The translations under genes were made by a program, and so were the position numbers. Below, in pieces: positions 9,041 through 18,131 of a stretch of DNA of 64,000 nt. Position 1 is the first letter of the stretch, and every line of letters begins with the position of its first letter. This DNA is from Paenibacillus sp. SY21-1 (GTDB lineage: Bacteria; Bacillota; Bacilli; Paenibacillales; Paenibacillaceae), in contig NZ_STGF01000027.1 of the NCBI RefSeq assembly GCF_005222705.1, forward strand, positions 1 to 64,000. Direction: 5' to 3'. The notes beneath the pieces are model-generated. The model saw only the letters and a program-made list of their open reading frames with translations. It made no database searches and was not told the origin of the DNA.

Positions 9041-9097
9041 ATGTTGCACAACGCTACAAGCAAGCGTCCGCTTCAACATTTCGCTCCCCATATGTAA
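9041..9097 (+). pseudogene. Orphan gene start: RBS and 18 codons before the MITE
   Basis: GAGAGGTGG is followed at eight bases by ATG and 18 codons (MLHNATSKRPLQHFAPHM) then TAA, 15 bases before a MITE-like element. It looks like the stub of a third gene of the dehydrogenase operon, lost when the region was rearranged. It could also be chance; nothing in the peptide is recognisable. Confidence 0.35.
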
Positions 9098-9110
9098 CCA
9101 AAAGCGATAC

Positions 9111-9275
9111 TAGGGCGTGTCTGAGAACGCTGAGGACAGCAAATTTTCCCGAATTTCCGTTCCATGCAAGGCGCGTTTGTGAAGGTATACCGGGGGTACA
9201 TCAAACAAACGGTACGAAGCAGGGGGCGAAAAGGCGGTGAAAGATGCCTCTGAACGGGTTTTCAGACACGCCCTA
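9111..9275. mobile_element. 161-bp MITE-like element with 17-bp inverted ends and TA target duplication
   Basis: The left end GGGCGTGTCTGAGAAC (from 9113) is the inverted copy of the right end GTTTTCAGACACGCCC (to 9273), with one mismatch in the first 16 bases. Both sides carry TA (9111-9112 and 9274-9275). The interior has no transposase but contains an imperfect inverted repeat (GTTTGTGAAGGTATACC facing GGGTACATCAAACAAAC). This is the structure of a non-autonomous miniature element. TA duplications occur with IS630/Tc1-mariner and with part of the IS5 family; I cannot say which mobilised it. Being between convergent genes, it may also act as a terminator. Confidence 0.8.
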
Positions 9276-9290
9276 GTCTAAGCGACAAAG

Positions 9291-11090
9291 TTAGTCCTTA
9301 TAATGATAGTTGGGAATGGCTTCCCACCGCTTCTTCAGCTCGTGCGCCGCTAGTTTTGGCTTGCGGTCACGTGTAAAGATGCCCTTTTTGTTCCCCTGGA
9401 CGCGGAAGATGCCTTGACTTGTGCTGAAATCGGCAAAATTCCATACATGCTCCCCTACAAAATTGCTACATTCATCAAATATCTCATGATTGGCCTTCAG
9501 AAATTGAGACTGAAATTCCTCGGTAAACATAACGGGATCTACATCATGGAAGCCTGCAATAGTATCGGCTCCATATTCTGTCATAATGATGGGCTTATCT
9601 GGGCAACGCTGCTGCCAGCCGTCGAATTCCTGCCGAAGTCTTGTTTGAGCAACCGCCCATTCACCACCTTCTACATACCAACCATAATAGCGATTCAAAC
9701 AAAGAACATCCACCAGATCCGACACCTTGCAGTGCTCGGGGCTCCCTTCTTGAAGCGTTACAACTGTCAGGGGACGCCGTTGTGGATCACATTGCTTCGC
9801 ATATTGGAGCAAGGGCTCGAAGTACTCGCGTGCCCCTTCCTCTGAGGTCGCAGGCTCATTGGCGATAGACCACATGACAACACAAGCATGATTCTTGTCT
9901 CTTGCAATTAGCTCGCGTATGGCTTCACGATGAGCTTCGCGGGTTCTTAGCTCTTTCCAGGTTTCTCGTTTCTTCCCTCCCATTAGCGTGGCTATAAAAT
10001 TGAGATGCAAACCAACGGCAGCCACCTCGTCGATCACCACGAATCCTTCCTTATCAGCCAGTCTCATAATTTCTTCGGAGTATGGATAATGGGAGGTGCG
10101 GAATGAATTGGCCCCCATCCATTTCATCAATCGAAAGTCCATGACATTCGCAGCCTCGTTGATGCCACGTCCATGAATAGGCGAGTCCTCGTGTTTACCG
10201 AAGCCCTTGAAGTAGAATGGCTTGCCGTTGATTAAAAATTTTCCGCGAGACACTTCCACAGTCCGAATGCCAAAGGGCTGATCATACTCGTCGATAATCT
10301 CTCCGCCATGAACCAGCTCGACCTTCAGCGTATACAAATAAGCGTTCATAGGCTCCCAGAGCCTGGCACCCGCCAGACCCAGACTACCGTGTGCTCCTTC
10401 TCCCTGAGCAACAACCGCCCCGCTTTCATCTAGAATACTAATGCGCGCATCGGAATCGCCAACGCTGTCAACCCTGTAGCTCACTACCGCAGAACCGTCA
10501 TCGTTGACACTCGATACAATCTGTACATCTTGTGTGTAGGTCCTAGGTGTCGTATATATTTTCACAGGACGATGCAGCCCCGCATAGTTAAAGAAATCGA
10601 AGTTTGGATTATTCCGAGCGACTTTGCCAATACCTTCGATTTCACGCTCCGCATAGAATCCTACAGGCAGAGTAGATTCGTCCAAAATATTATTCACGGC
10701 AACAGTCAGTCTATTATGATGCGGCTGTAGATATTCATTCAACTCTACCTCGAACGGCGTAAAGCCGCCGACATGCTCCACCGCAAGGTTTCCATTAATA
10801 TATACCTTAGCTTCGTGAGTTGCAGAGCTGAATCGAAGCACAATTCGTTCGGCGCGAAGAGGCTTCGGCACAATAAATTCGCGTTCATACCAGACCCATC
10901 CTATATGATTGCGAATCTCGGCGTTCACCCCAATATCGTTATAGGATGACGGGACTGCCATCGCAATCGAGTTGCTTAGCGGTTCTAGCTGCCAGCCGGA
11001 CTGCAATCCGATTCCAGGGTCCGTCTTGAAATTCCATATACCTGACAAATCGATAACGCTGCGAGAAGACGTATTGATTGGGTATAACAT
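9291..11090 (-). CDS. uidA: Beta-glucuronidase, glycoside hydrolase family 2
   Basis: A 599-residue GH2 enzyme that removes terminal beta-D-glucuronic acid from glycans or conjugates in the cytoplasm. It has the sugar-binding jelly roll, immunoglobulin-like and TIM-barrel domains in order. The acid/base glutamate is in WSIANEPATSEE (about residue 410) and the nucleophile in ITEYGADT (about 500). GNKKGIFTRDRKPK near the C-terminus is the N-x-K motif that recognises the glucuronate carboxylate and separates glucuronidases from galactosidases. The open frame extends upstream to 11174 across the end of the binding-protein gene, but ATG at 11090 (MLYPINTSSRSV) matches the UidA N-terminus and has AGGAGG ahead. 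No signal peptide: the substrate is imported first, fitting the ABC genes upstream. Confidence 0.95.
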   Translation of the reverse strand: MLYPINTSSRSVIDLSGIWNFKTDPGIGLQSGWQLEPLSNSIAMAVPSSYNDIGVNAEIRNHIGWVWYEREFIVPKPLRAERIVLRFSSATHEAKVYINGNLAVEHVGGFTPFEVELNEYLQPHHNRLTVAVNNILDESTLPVGFYAEREIEGIGKVARNNPNFDFFNYAGLHRPVKIYTTPRTYTQDVQIVSSVNDDGSAVVSYRVDSVGDSDARISILDESGAVVAQGEGAHGSLGLAGARLWEPMNAYLYTLKVELVHGGEIIDEYDQPFGIRTVEVSRGKFLINGKPFYFKGFGKHEDSPIHGRGINEAANVMDFRLMKWMGANSFRTSHYPYSEEIMRLADKEGFVVIDEVAAVGLHLNFIATLMGGKKRETWKELRTREAHREAIRELIARDKNHACVVMWSIANEPATSEEGAREYFEPLLQYAKQCDPQRRPLTVVTLQEGSPEHCKVSDLVDVLCLNRYYGWYVEGGEWAVAQTRLRQEFDGWQQRCPDKPIIMTEYGADTIAGFHDVDPVMFTEEFQSQFLKANHEIFDECSNFVGEHVWNFADFSTSQGIFRVQGNKKGIFTRDRKPKLAAHELKKRWEAIPNYHYKD

Positions 11091-11157
11091 CCTTTTCATT
11101 CCTCCTGCTGCATAATGGCTATACAGCGCGGATTTGCACCCGCGCTGCACAGAAGCT

Positions 11158-12507
11158 TTACTGCTTGGAATCAATAATTTTCTGAACCTTTTCTTGGATA
11201 TTTTTTATCGTCGTATCGATATCAACACCAGATAACATCATACTGTCAAATCCTTCGAGCATCACCTTTTCTAATTCCGCATGATATGGAACGGGCACGG
11301 AAGCTGTAAGCTGCTTGGTGTTCTCAAGCACAGAAATTAAGGACTCCTTGTCAATCATCTCTGGCGTTTTAGTGCCTGCAATAATCTTGTCCACAACTTC
11401 GTTAAGGTCAGCATTTTTCCACGAGGTAAAGTTTTTCCCCTGCAGGACTATCCCTTCGGTTGTGAACCAACGGATAAACGTATAAGCCGCTTCTTTATGC
11501 TTGGATTTGCTATAGATGCCGAGCACATCGCTGCTAACATTTGCTGAGCTTGGATCTCCTTCATTCATCGTAGGAAATGGAGCAAATACCGTTTTGAACG
11601 TTGCTGGTACTTGCTCTGTACCTCCGGTTTCCGGTACCAAGAACGAAGCCATTGGAATCATACTTGTATCTTGATTAAAGTATTGAGGGCGATAATTCAG
11701 TTTTTGGCTAATGATCTCCGAATATGGCGTCGCTGATCCTTCTTTTTCGCCTTGCAGACGTATTTCTAGCGACTTTCTTACAGCAGGAGTATCAACGTTT
11801 GCTTTCAGCCCATCGTCTGTCGTGAGATTAGCTCCAGTGGAGGATTGTCCCATATTCTGAATGAAGTAGCCAAACATAATCCAGCTATGGAAGTAGGTTC
11901 CGTATTGCGTTTTTCCGTCGGCAGTCGTCGTCATTGCCTTGGCATACTCCATATATTTATCCCAGGACCAATTCTTCGGAATGTCAAGCCCAGCTTGATT
12001 CAGACGATTTTCGTTGATGAAAACCATCGGTATAGATAGCTTGCCTGGCAAACCATAGGTCACATTATTAATCCTTGTATCCGCAGTGTACTCCTCTAGC
12101 GAGGCTCCTTCCTTCTCCAAATATGCATCGATAGGCTCTAACAAACCGAGCTCCGCACGCTGACCGAGAAATGTCATGTTGCTGAACATGAGGACATCTA
12201 GTTCATCTCCTGATGCCGCAGCCAAGTCCAATTTCTTGTAATATTCATTCGAGTTATTGTCTTCCGCTGAATTGAACTCTACTTTAATGTTGGGATATTT
12301 TTTCTCGAACTCCGCAATAACCAAATCCCAATTGTCAGCTTTCTTCGGATACCACGTATGCAGCTTTATCGTAACGGCCTCATCTGAAAGTCCGTTTCCG
12401 CTTGCCTCCTTTGTAGAATTATTGCTGCTTGTGCTGGAGCATGCCGACATTGTGAGTGCAGCCAAAGCTGCGATAACAAACACTTGATTCCACTTCTTCT
12501 TCAACAT
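11158..12507 (-). CDS. Extracellular sugar-binding lipoprotein of ABC importer (glucuronide operon)
   Basis: A 449-residue family 1 solute-binding protein. An N-terminal signal with lipobox LTMSAC (cleavage before Cys23) anchors it as a lipoprotein outside the membrane. The mature part has the bilobal MalE-type pattern (TIKLHTWYPKKADNWDLVIAEF, VFINENRLNQAGLDIPKNWSWD). It delivers an oligosaccharide to the two permeases encoded just upstream. Lying immediately before uidA suggests a glucuronate-containing ligand. The energising ATPase is not here and is probably a shared MsmX-type protein. Confidence 0.93.
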   Translation of the reverse strand: MLKKKWNQVFVIAALAALTMSACSSTSSNNSTKEASGNGLSDEAVTIKLHTWYPKKADNWDLVIAEFEKKYPNIKVEFNSAEDNNSNEYYKKLDLAAASGDELDVLMFSNMTFLGQRAELGLLEPIDAYLEKEGASLEEYTADTRINNVTYGLPGKLSIPMVFINENRLNQAGLDIPKNWSWDKYMEYAKAMTTTADGKTQYGTYFHSWIMFGYFIQNMGQSSTGANLTTDDGLKANVDTPAVRKSLEIRLQGEKEGSATPYSEIISQKLNYRPQYFNQDTSMIPMASFLVPETGGTEQVPATFKTVFAPFPTMNEGDPSSANVSSDVLGIYSKSKHKEAAYTFIRWFTTEGIVLQGKNFTSWKNADLNEVVDKIIAGTKTPEMIDKESLISVLENTKQLTASVPVPYHAELEKVMLEGFDSMMLSGVDIDTTIKNIQEKVQKIIDSKQ

Positions 12508-12534
12508 ATTAAATCCCCCTTGAATGTTAGCTTT

Positions 12535-13365
12535 CTATCCTTTGACACTTCCTGAGGCCACGCCTTCAATTACCTGCTTCTGGCCTACGATGAAGATGAT
12601 CAACAATGGTAAGATCGCGGAAACAGCTCCCGCCATCATGAGCGAATAAAATTCGCCGTTAAAATCGGCAAACTTTCGGATTCCCAATTGAAGAGTGAAC
12701 AAGGCATCTGAGCGAAGGAAAATAAGCGGATTCTGATAATCGTTCCATGTCCAAATAAACCGAAGGATCATATAGGTTGCAAGAGCTGGCTTAACTAACG
12801 GCAGCCCGATCCGGAAAAAAATAATCCAATGATTTGCGCCATCTATACGTGCTGATTCGATAATCTCATTATGGACGCCCATGAAGAACTGGCGCAGTAA
12901 GAAAGTGCCAAGCACGCCCGATGCTGCAAGCAATACAAGACCCAGATGGCTATCGAACAACCCCAGCCAACGGAACATCATAAATTGCGGAACTAGAATC
13001 GCTTGAGATGGAATCATGTACGTCGCAAGAACCAAGATAAACATAGAATCTCTGCCTTTGAAGTTCACCTTGGAGAATCCATAAGCGGCCATAGCCGATA
13101 TGATTAACGACAGCACGGTTGCCCACACGGTGACTTTAATGCTATTCAAATAATAAAGCGTGAATGGAACGGTTCCTTTCCATACTTGCGTGTAGTTTTC
13201 GACCATATTCCATGTGTTTGGAATCCATTGTATCGGATAGGCCATTACCTCTAATTCAGGCTTGAATGAGGCTGACAGCATCCAAATGAACGGCAAGATA
13301 AAGAATATCCCGGCGATTCCCATAAGAACCGTAACAAACAGTCGGCTCGCTCGGATGGAGTGCAT
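12535..13365 (-). CDS. ABC sugar importer permease, MalG type
   Basis: A 276-residue inner-membrane permease with six predicted segments and the cytoplasmic EAA loop (ESARIDGANHWIIFFRIGLPLVKP, here cited by its core SARIDGANHW) that docks the ATPase. The C-terminus (QKQVIEGVASGSVKG) is typical of the MalG/CarB group. It sits 13 bases after the MalF-type gene and 27 bases before the binding-protein gene in one operon. Confidence 0.93.
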   Translation of the reverse strand: MHSIRASRLFVTVLMGIAGIFFILPFIWMLSASFKPELEVMAYPIQWIPNTWNMVENYTQVWKGTVPFTLYYLNSIKVTVWATVLSLIISAMAAYGFSKVNFKGRDSMFILVLATYMIPSQAILVPQFMMFRWLGLFDSHLGLVLLAASGVLGTFLLRQFFMGVHNEIIESARIDGANHWIIFFRIGLPLVKPALATYMILRFIWTWNDYQNPLIFLRSDALFTLQLGIRKFADFNGEFYSLMMAGAVSAILPLLIIFIVGQKQVIEGVASGSVKG

Positions 13366-13378
13366 ATGTATATTCCCC

Positions 13379-14323
13379 CTAATAATTTACCCATTTCTTC
13401 TGACCCACCCATTGAATAAGCGTGACGAACAAAATTAAGAGCAACAGTACGATTCCCATGGCTGATGCATAACCCGACTGCAGGTTAACAAATGCCGCTT
13501 CATAAAGGTAATAAACGATAACGGTTGTTGATCCTGCGGGTCCCCCACTGGTCAATACCATGATGAGATCAAAAACCTTGAACGAACCAACCACACCTGT
13601 AATAAACAAAAAGAAAGTTGTCGGCGAAAGCATGGGCAAGGTAATGCTAAAAAATTGTCTCAATGGCGAAGCGCCATCCACATCAGCAGCCTCGTACATA
13701 TCCTTGGGAATTCCCTGCAAGCCAGCCAAATAAATCACCATGTTAAAGCCTAGTGAAGTCCATACCATAATGATCATGACTGCAATTAGCGCAAATTGCG
13801 GGTCTGCCAGCCAAAGCGGCGGGTTCTCAATGCCAATAGTCCGCAAAAAACTGTTAATAGGTCCGCTGCTCGGATGGAACAGCACTCTCCACAACAAAGC
13901 AATGGCCACAAAACTCGAAATAAACGGCATAAAGTAGATGACTTTGAAGAAATCTTTAAAGTACGTCGCTTTGTTAATCAATGCCGCAAGCACCAGTGCA
14001 AGCAGCATCGATACAGGAACGACTACAATCATAAAGACATTGTTTCGCAGCGCTCGATGGAAACCTTCATCTTGCATCAAATTTTTGTAATTCTCTAAAC
14101 CGATAAAGTTCAGCCCATCAAGCCCCGCAATAAAATTCCATTCGGTGAAACTAATTACTCCAGACAAAATGATCGGGATAACGACTAGCGTCATCGTCAA
14201 CAATAGCATTGGTAATATAAACAGATAACCATTGATCATGTCGAAAAAGCCTTGCTTGCGAATTAGGAGCGCTTTGCCTGTAGTCTTTTCTGGGATTCCG
14301 TCACTTCTCTTTGCTTGCTTCAT
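13379..14323 (-). CDS. ABC sugar importer permease, MalF type
   Basis: A permease of 314 residues from the preferred start, with about six membrane segments and the EAA loop (DMYEAADVDGASPLRQFFSI). It pairs with the MalG-type protein to form the transport channel. The frame is open up to 14389, but ATG at 14323 (MKQAKRSDG) has GAGGTGG five bases ahead and is the better start. It is the first gene of the operon and its promoter lies in the intergenic region shared with the divergent YesM gene. Confidence 0.92.
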   Translation of the reverse strand: MKQAKRSDGIPEKTTGKALLIRKQGFFDMINGYLFILPMLLLTMTLVVIPIILSGVISFTEWNFIAGLDGLNFIGLENYKNLMQDEGFHRALRNNVFMIVVVPVSMLLALVLAALINKATYFKDFFKVIYFMPFISSFVAIALLWRVLFHPSSGPINSFLRTIGIENPPLWLADPQFALIAVMIIMVWTSLGFNMVIYLAGLQGIPKDMYEAADVDGASPLRQFFSITLPMLSPTTFFLFITGVVGSFKVFDLIMVLTSGGPAGSTTVIVYYLYEAAFVNLQSGYASAMGIVLLLLILFVTLIQWVGQKKWVNY

Positions 14324-14408
14324 ATTTGCCACCTCACTGTCCTCTGTGTCCTCCTCATTATAGGTGCCGCGTTCTAGGCAAACATGCAACGATTTTTTCT
14401 ATAACAAA

Positions 14409-14494
14409 AATGTTTTGCGATATTTTTTCCCGCATTGCAAAAATTGTTGAATGTTTCGTTCTTTAGAATGATATAGTATTGCTTTATAAAGCAA
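14409..14494. promoter_or_regulatory. Operator-like repeats in the divergent promoter region
   Basis: Three features stand out between the divergent ABC and YesM genes. TTTTGCGAT (14413-14421) faces ATTGCAAAA (14434-14442) as an inverted repeat. AATGTTT occurs directly at 14409-14415 and 14450-14456, 41 bp apart, about four helical turns. TTGCTTTATAAAGCAA (14479-14494) is a perfect 16-bp palindrome just before the YesM RBS. These are plausible sites for the YesN-type regulator and perhaps a second repressor. Confidence 0.5.
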
Positions 14495-14520
14495 AGGGCT
14501 GCGAGAGGTGACTCCAAATC

Positions 14521-16326
14521 ATGAGTACGTTATTTAATTTCAAGCATTTATCCTTACGACAGAAGCTCATCTTAACGTCAATTGCTTGTCTGGTGCTGCC
14601 TACGGCAGCTATGCTATATATTAGCAGCTATCATTCAAAGCTAATCATTCGGGAGCACACGCTTGAGAAGGCAACGCAATCCCTTGCGATTGTACAATCG
14701 CAAGTCAATGCCATTATGGAGGAGCTTGTTTCCATCTCGAATTTCGTCCAATTCGATCCCGAAATCAAAACCCTGCTTGAAGAATCCAGAAATGACCCGA
14801 TAGCTGCCAGAAAACTAACGACTCGGCTTGAGCAGATTGCAGGAGAGAAGCCTGACTTACGGCTTACCTTGTTGACAAGGGATGGCCGCGCTTACTCCGA
14901 TTATTCCTTTTACGATTTCGAGCCTCAACGATTTTTCCAGCAAGCTTGGTTCGCTCAGGCGTCCCATTTGACGGCTTACGAAACATTATTTTTGGGTGGC
15001 CTGCAGAACTACCTGCCTTTACTGGACCCTGATCAAGGTTACGTCTATTTAACGGCCCGTGCATTGACGGAAGCAATCGATCACGCTCCCTTCGCCTATC
15101 TGATCGTCAGTCGGACGGAAGACTCCATTCGTGATCTCTTCGTCGGCATGGAAGAGGATGTTTATCTATTGGATGAGGTGAATACCATTCTATCCAATCG
15201 CAACAACGACAACATAGGGCAATCCTTCAGCTTGATCATGAATGAGGCGACAAGCTCTTCGCCGAGCATTATTCATCTGCGAGGAGAGAATCAAATTCAT
15301 CTGTCGCTACCGCTTCGTTACGCAGGCTGGAGACTTGTAAGCCTAGCGCCTTACGAGCAGCTTACCAGCAAATTAAATACCATTTATCAGTCCGCCTTAT
15401 TCTTGCAAACGCTGTTTGCCGTGTTTTTCTTAGTCGCTTTAACCTTTTTATTGAGGCGATTCACAAAACCGGTCCGGTTGCTGGGGGAGGCTGCCAAGAA
15501 GGTGGAATCTGGAGATTTGCAATATCGCTCCAATATTCGCGGCCGTGACGAGATTGGGCGTTTAGGCCGTTCGTTCGATCTCATGCTGGATCGGATTCAA
15601 GAGATGCTTGAACGGGTGGAGCTTGAGCAGGAATTGAAGAGACAAGCAGAAATGGCGATGCTGCAGGCGCAAGTACACCCCCACTTTTTGTTCAATATTC
15701 TGAGCTCCATTCGCATGAAGCTGTTAATTAAGAATGACGAAGAGAATGCGTCTGTCGTAGGATCCTTATCCTCGTTGCTGCGGGCAAGCTTGTCCACACA
15801 GACAGAGTTCGTGACGCTTTATGCCGAGCTCGAAACGACGATGCAGTATATTGATTTAATGAAGTTTACGATGAGGTTTCCGACCGAGTGCCATCTGGAC
15901 GTCCAGCCTGACCCGTTAACGATCACCGTGCCGCGCTTTATCTTGCAGCCAATTATAGAAAATGCTTACAAACATGGCTTTACGCAGAGAGGTGGAAGCA
16001 TCAAGATAAAGGTTATAACGGTTGCCAGTAGGTTATTTGTGACAGTTGAAGATAATGGCCTTGGCATGACTGCTGAGACGCTGCAAACGTTAAAAAATCG
16101 ATTCAACGTCAAAAAACAAGACTTAATCGAGCAAATGATTACAGAGGAGCGCGCAGCTCCCTTAGGAATTGGATTGTTTAACGTTTACAGCAGATTGAAG
16201 TTGCTTTATAGCGACCGTTTCGAGATGAATGTCTATAGCGAATACGGCAAACATACGAAGGTCGTCTTAATATTCCCTGCTGGCGAGCCAGTTGAACCTA
16301 TCGAAAGAGGTGAACAACCTGTTTAA
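14521..16326 (+). CDS. YesM-type membrane sensor histidine kinase
   Basis: A 601-residue kinase. One membrane segment near residues 16-36 and one near 292-312 enclose an extracellular sensor domain. A HAMP domain follows (RRFTKPVRLLGEAAKKVESGDL), then the His_kinase domain with phospho-acceptor in VHPHFLFNILSS (about residue 390), then a HATPase fold with N box (IIENAYKHGF) and G box (VEDNGLGM, LGIGLFN). It probably senses an extracellular sugar or binding-protein complex and phosphorylates the regulator encoded next. GAGAGGTGA lies before the ATG. Confidence 0.94.
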   Translation: MSTLFNFKHLSLRQKLILTSIACLVLPTAAMLYISSYHSKLIIREHTLEKATQSLAIVQSQVNAIMEELVSISNFVQFDPEIKTLLEESRNDPIAARKLTTRLEQIAGEKPDLRLTLLTRDGRAYSDYSFYDFEPQRFFQQAWFAQASHLTAYETLFLGGLQNYLPLLDPDQGYVYLTARALTEAIDHAPFAYLIVSRTEDSIRDLFVGMEEDVYLLDEVNTILSNRNNDNIGQSFSLIMNEATSSSPSIIHLRGENQIHLSLPLRYAGWRLVSLAPYEQLTSKLNTIYQSALFLQTLFAVFFLVALTFLLRRFTKPVRLLGEAAKKVESGDLQYRSNIRGRDEIGRLGRSFDLMLDRIQEMLERVELEQELKRQAEMAMLQAQVHPHFLFNILSSIRMKLLIKNDEENASVVGSLSSLLRASLSTQTEFVTLYAELETTMQYIDLMKFTMRFPTECHLDVQPDPLTITVPRFILQPIIENAYKHGFTQRGGSIKIKVITVASRLFVTVEDNGLGMTAETLQTLKNRFNVKKQDLIEQMITEERAAPLGIGLFNVYSRLKLLYSDRFEMNVYSEYGKHTKVVLIFPAGEPVEPIERGEQPV

Positions 16327-17923
16327 AGTCATTCTTGCTGATGATCATTACCCCGTCCTTGATTATTTAAGCAAAATCATCCCATGGACGACGCTCGGGC
16401 TTGAGCTGGTTGCAGTCTGCTCTAATGGAAGTGAAGCATGGGAAGCCTGTCAGAAGCATCAGCCTGATATTCTCATAACCGATATCGGTATGCCCGTGAT
16501 GGACGGCCTTGATCTCATCGAGCGAGCTCGCGCAGCGAATCCTCGTTTAAAAACCGTTATACTGTCCTGTCATGAAGATTTTCAATATGCGCAAAGAGCC
16601 GTTAAGCTGAACGTAAACGATTATATCTTGAAGGAAAGTCTTCGCATGGAGCATATTGTTGCGGTTCTGCAGCAGCTCTCTTCCTTGCTTATTGAAGAGA
16701 AAGAAACCGAGGACCACCGTCTCAAACTGCAGAACGTCGTACAGCAAAATCTATCTGTCATCCATACCCGGTTTATTCGCAAACTGCTGGATCAGCCCAT
16801 TTGGAACGAAAACGAGTGGAACGACGAGGCAGAGAGATTGGGGATTCGCTTTCGAAACGGTATTCCATACCTGCCTATTGCGGTATTGCCCGAACGATCC
16901 TTTGAACTCGAAACCCGATTTGGCGGCGCTATGAATATGCAATTTGTCATTAACAACGCGTTGCAGGAACTTGTTCAATACGATGGCTTTATCTTGTTTG
17001 TATTAAACGAACGCCAGTATTTCCTCCTTTTTCCTTTCCCGGCCACATTGAAACGCAACCTGCACGAGGAAATCCGAGCCGAGCTGAAACGCGTTCAACA
17101 ATTAGTGAAGCGACATATTACGATTTCAATATCCTTTTATCGAGGAGAACTGGCTACCGATCTCTTGCAATTAAAGAAGCAACTGCAAGACTTAATAAAT
17201 GTGAAGCTGTTTCGATTCTATGCCGGAGAGCATGTCTATGCAATAGTTCGACCGCTCCAAACGACGCAAGAAGATTTGTTCCTTCATTATGCCAAAGCCT
17301 TTCAAGAGCTGAAGGATAGCATGCTTGGAGGGGAGAAGGCGCTCATATACACCACGGTAAATCGATGGGAATCGTTCATTCAAGAGCGCGTGTACCCCGT
17401 CGAGTCCGTCAAAAGCTGGGTATTGAAGATGGCATTGGAGCTTGAACTCAAATATACAGTTATGCAAAACTTTGTAACCAACTTTAATAGCGAGCTACAG
17501 CAGCAGCAGATTATTTCCATTGAAACGTTGAAGCAACTCTCCGAATGGCTTCAGGTCTTTCTGGAAGAGAAGGCTGCCGATATTCAAGCGCTGCGCGAGC
17601 ACACGGTACGGAGGGAAATCGCAGAAGCCCAGCGTTACATACAAACCCACATCGGCAAGAAAATCGCAATGGATGAGATGGCTCATCGGTTGAATCTAAA
17701 TCCGTCGCATTTCAGTCGTATTTTCAAGCAGGAGACCGGGGTAACCTTTGTAGAATTCGTCACACGAACGAAGATGGAGAAAGCGAAGGAGCTATTGAAT
17801 CAATCCGACATGACCGTAGTCGAAATCGCGGAGCAGTTAGGATACGAGCACACCAGCTATTTTATTAAGCTGTTCCGAAACGCTTCGGGCATGTCTCCGA
17901 ACGAGTATCGAAAATCAATGTGA
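16310..17923 (+). CDS. YesN-type response regulator, REC plus AraC DNA-binding domain
   Basis: About 537 residues. The N-terminal receiver domain has the acidic pair ADDH and phospho-acceptor Asp in TDIGMPVMDGLDL; the conserved lysine is in YILKES. A long middle domain is followed by the AraC double helix-turn-helix (MDEMAHRLNLNPSHFSRIFK, then IAEQLGYEHTSYFIKLF). The start is ambiguous: TTG 16292, GTG 16310 or CTG 16319. GAGGTG at 16316 lies just before the last of these, and relatives begin at FKVILADD, so the true start is 16310-16319. It overlaps the kinase stop, implying translational coupling. Likely activator of the divergent glucuronide operon. Confidence 0.9.
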   Translation: MNNLFKVILADDHYPVLDYLSKIIPWTTLGLELVAVCSNGSEAWEACQKHQPDILITDIGMPVMDGLDLIERARAANPRLKTVILSCHEDFQYAQRAVKLNVNDYILKESLRMEHIVAVLQQLSSLLIEEKETEDHRLKLQNVVQQNLSVIHTRFIRKLLDQPIWNENEWNDEAERLGIRFRNGIPYLPIAVLPERSFELETRFGGAMNMQFVINNALQELVQYDGFILFVLNERQYFLLFPFPATLKRNLHEEIRAELKRVQQLVKRHITISISFYRGELATDLLQLKKQLQDLINVKLFRFYAGEHVYAIVRPLQTTQEDLFLHYAKAFQELKDSMLGGEKALIYTTVNRWESFIQERVYPVESVKSWVLKMALELELKYTVMQNFVTNFNSELQQQQIISIETLKQLSEWLQVFLEEKAADIQALREHTVRREIAEAQRYIQTHIGKKIAMDEMAHRLNLNPSHFSRIFKQETGVTFVEFVTRTKMEKAKELLNQSDMTVVEIAEQLGYEHTSYFIKLFRNASGMSPNEYRKSM

Positions 17924-18080
17924 AAGAAGCGTTTAATGACTAGGCGTTGTTGCTTAAGGCTCCAAACACGACCAGAACGGCAACAGCCGCAAAAGAAGAA
18001 GGCGAGTTCTGCATCTCAACCCAATCACGCCAATGATCAAGATCGGATGGTGTGTGAAGGTTTGCTCCCCACAATAAAAT

Positions 18081-18110
18081 AAACGGCAGCTATGTTGCTA
18101 GCTACCGTTT
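18081..18110. terminator. Bidirectional terminator between YesN and hrtA
   Basis: AAACGG-C-AGCTA pairs with TAGCT-A-CCGTTT around a TGTTGC loop with one C/A mismatch. On the minus strand it is followed by TTTATTTTATTG, so it ends the hrt operon; on the plus strand the tail is TTTATATG. The stretch 17924-18080 shows nothing I can identify. Confidence 0.7.
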
Positions 18111-18131
18111 ATATGACCTACAGGTTCCTGC

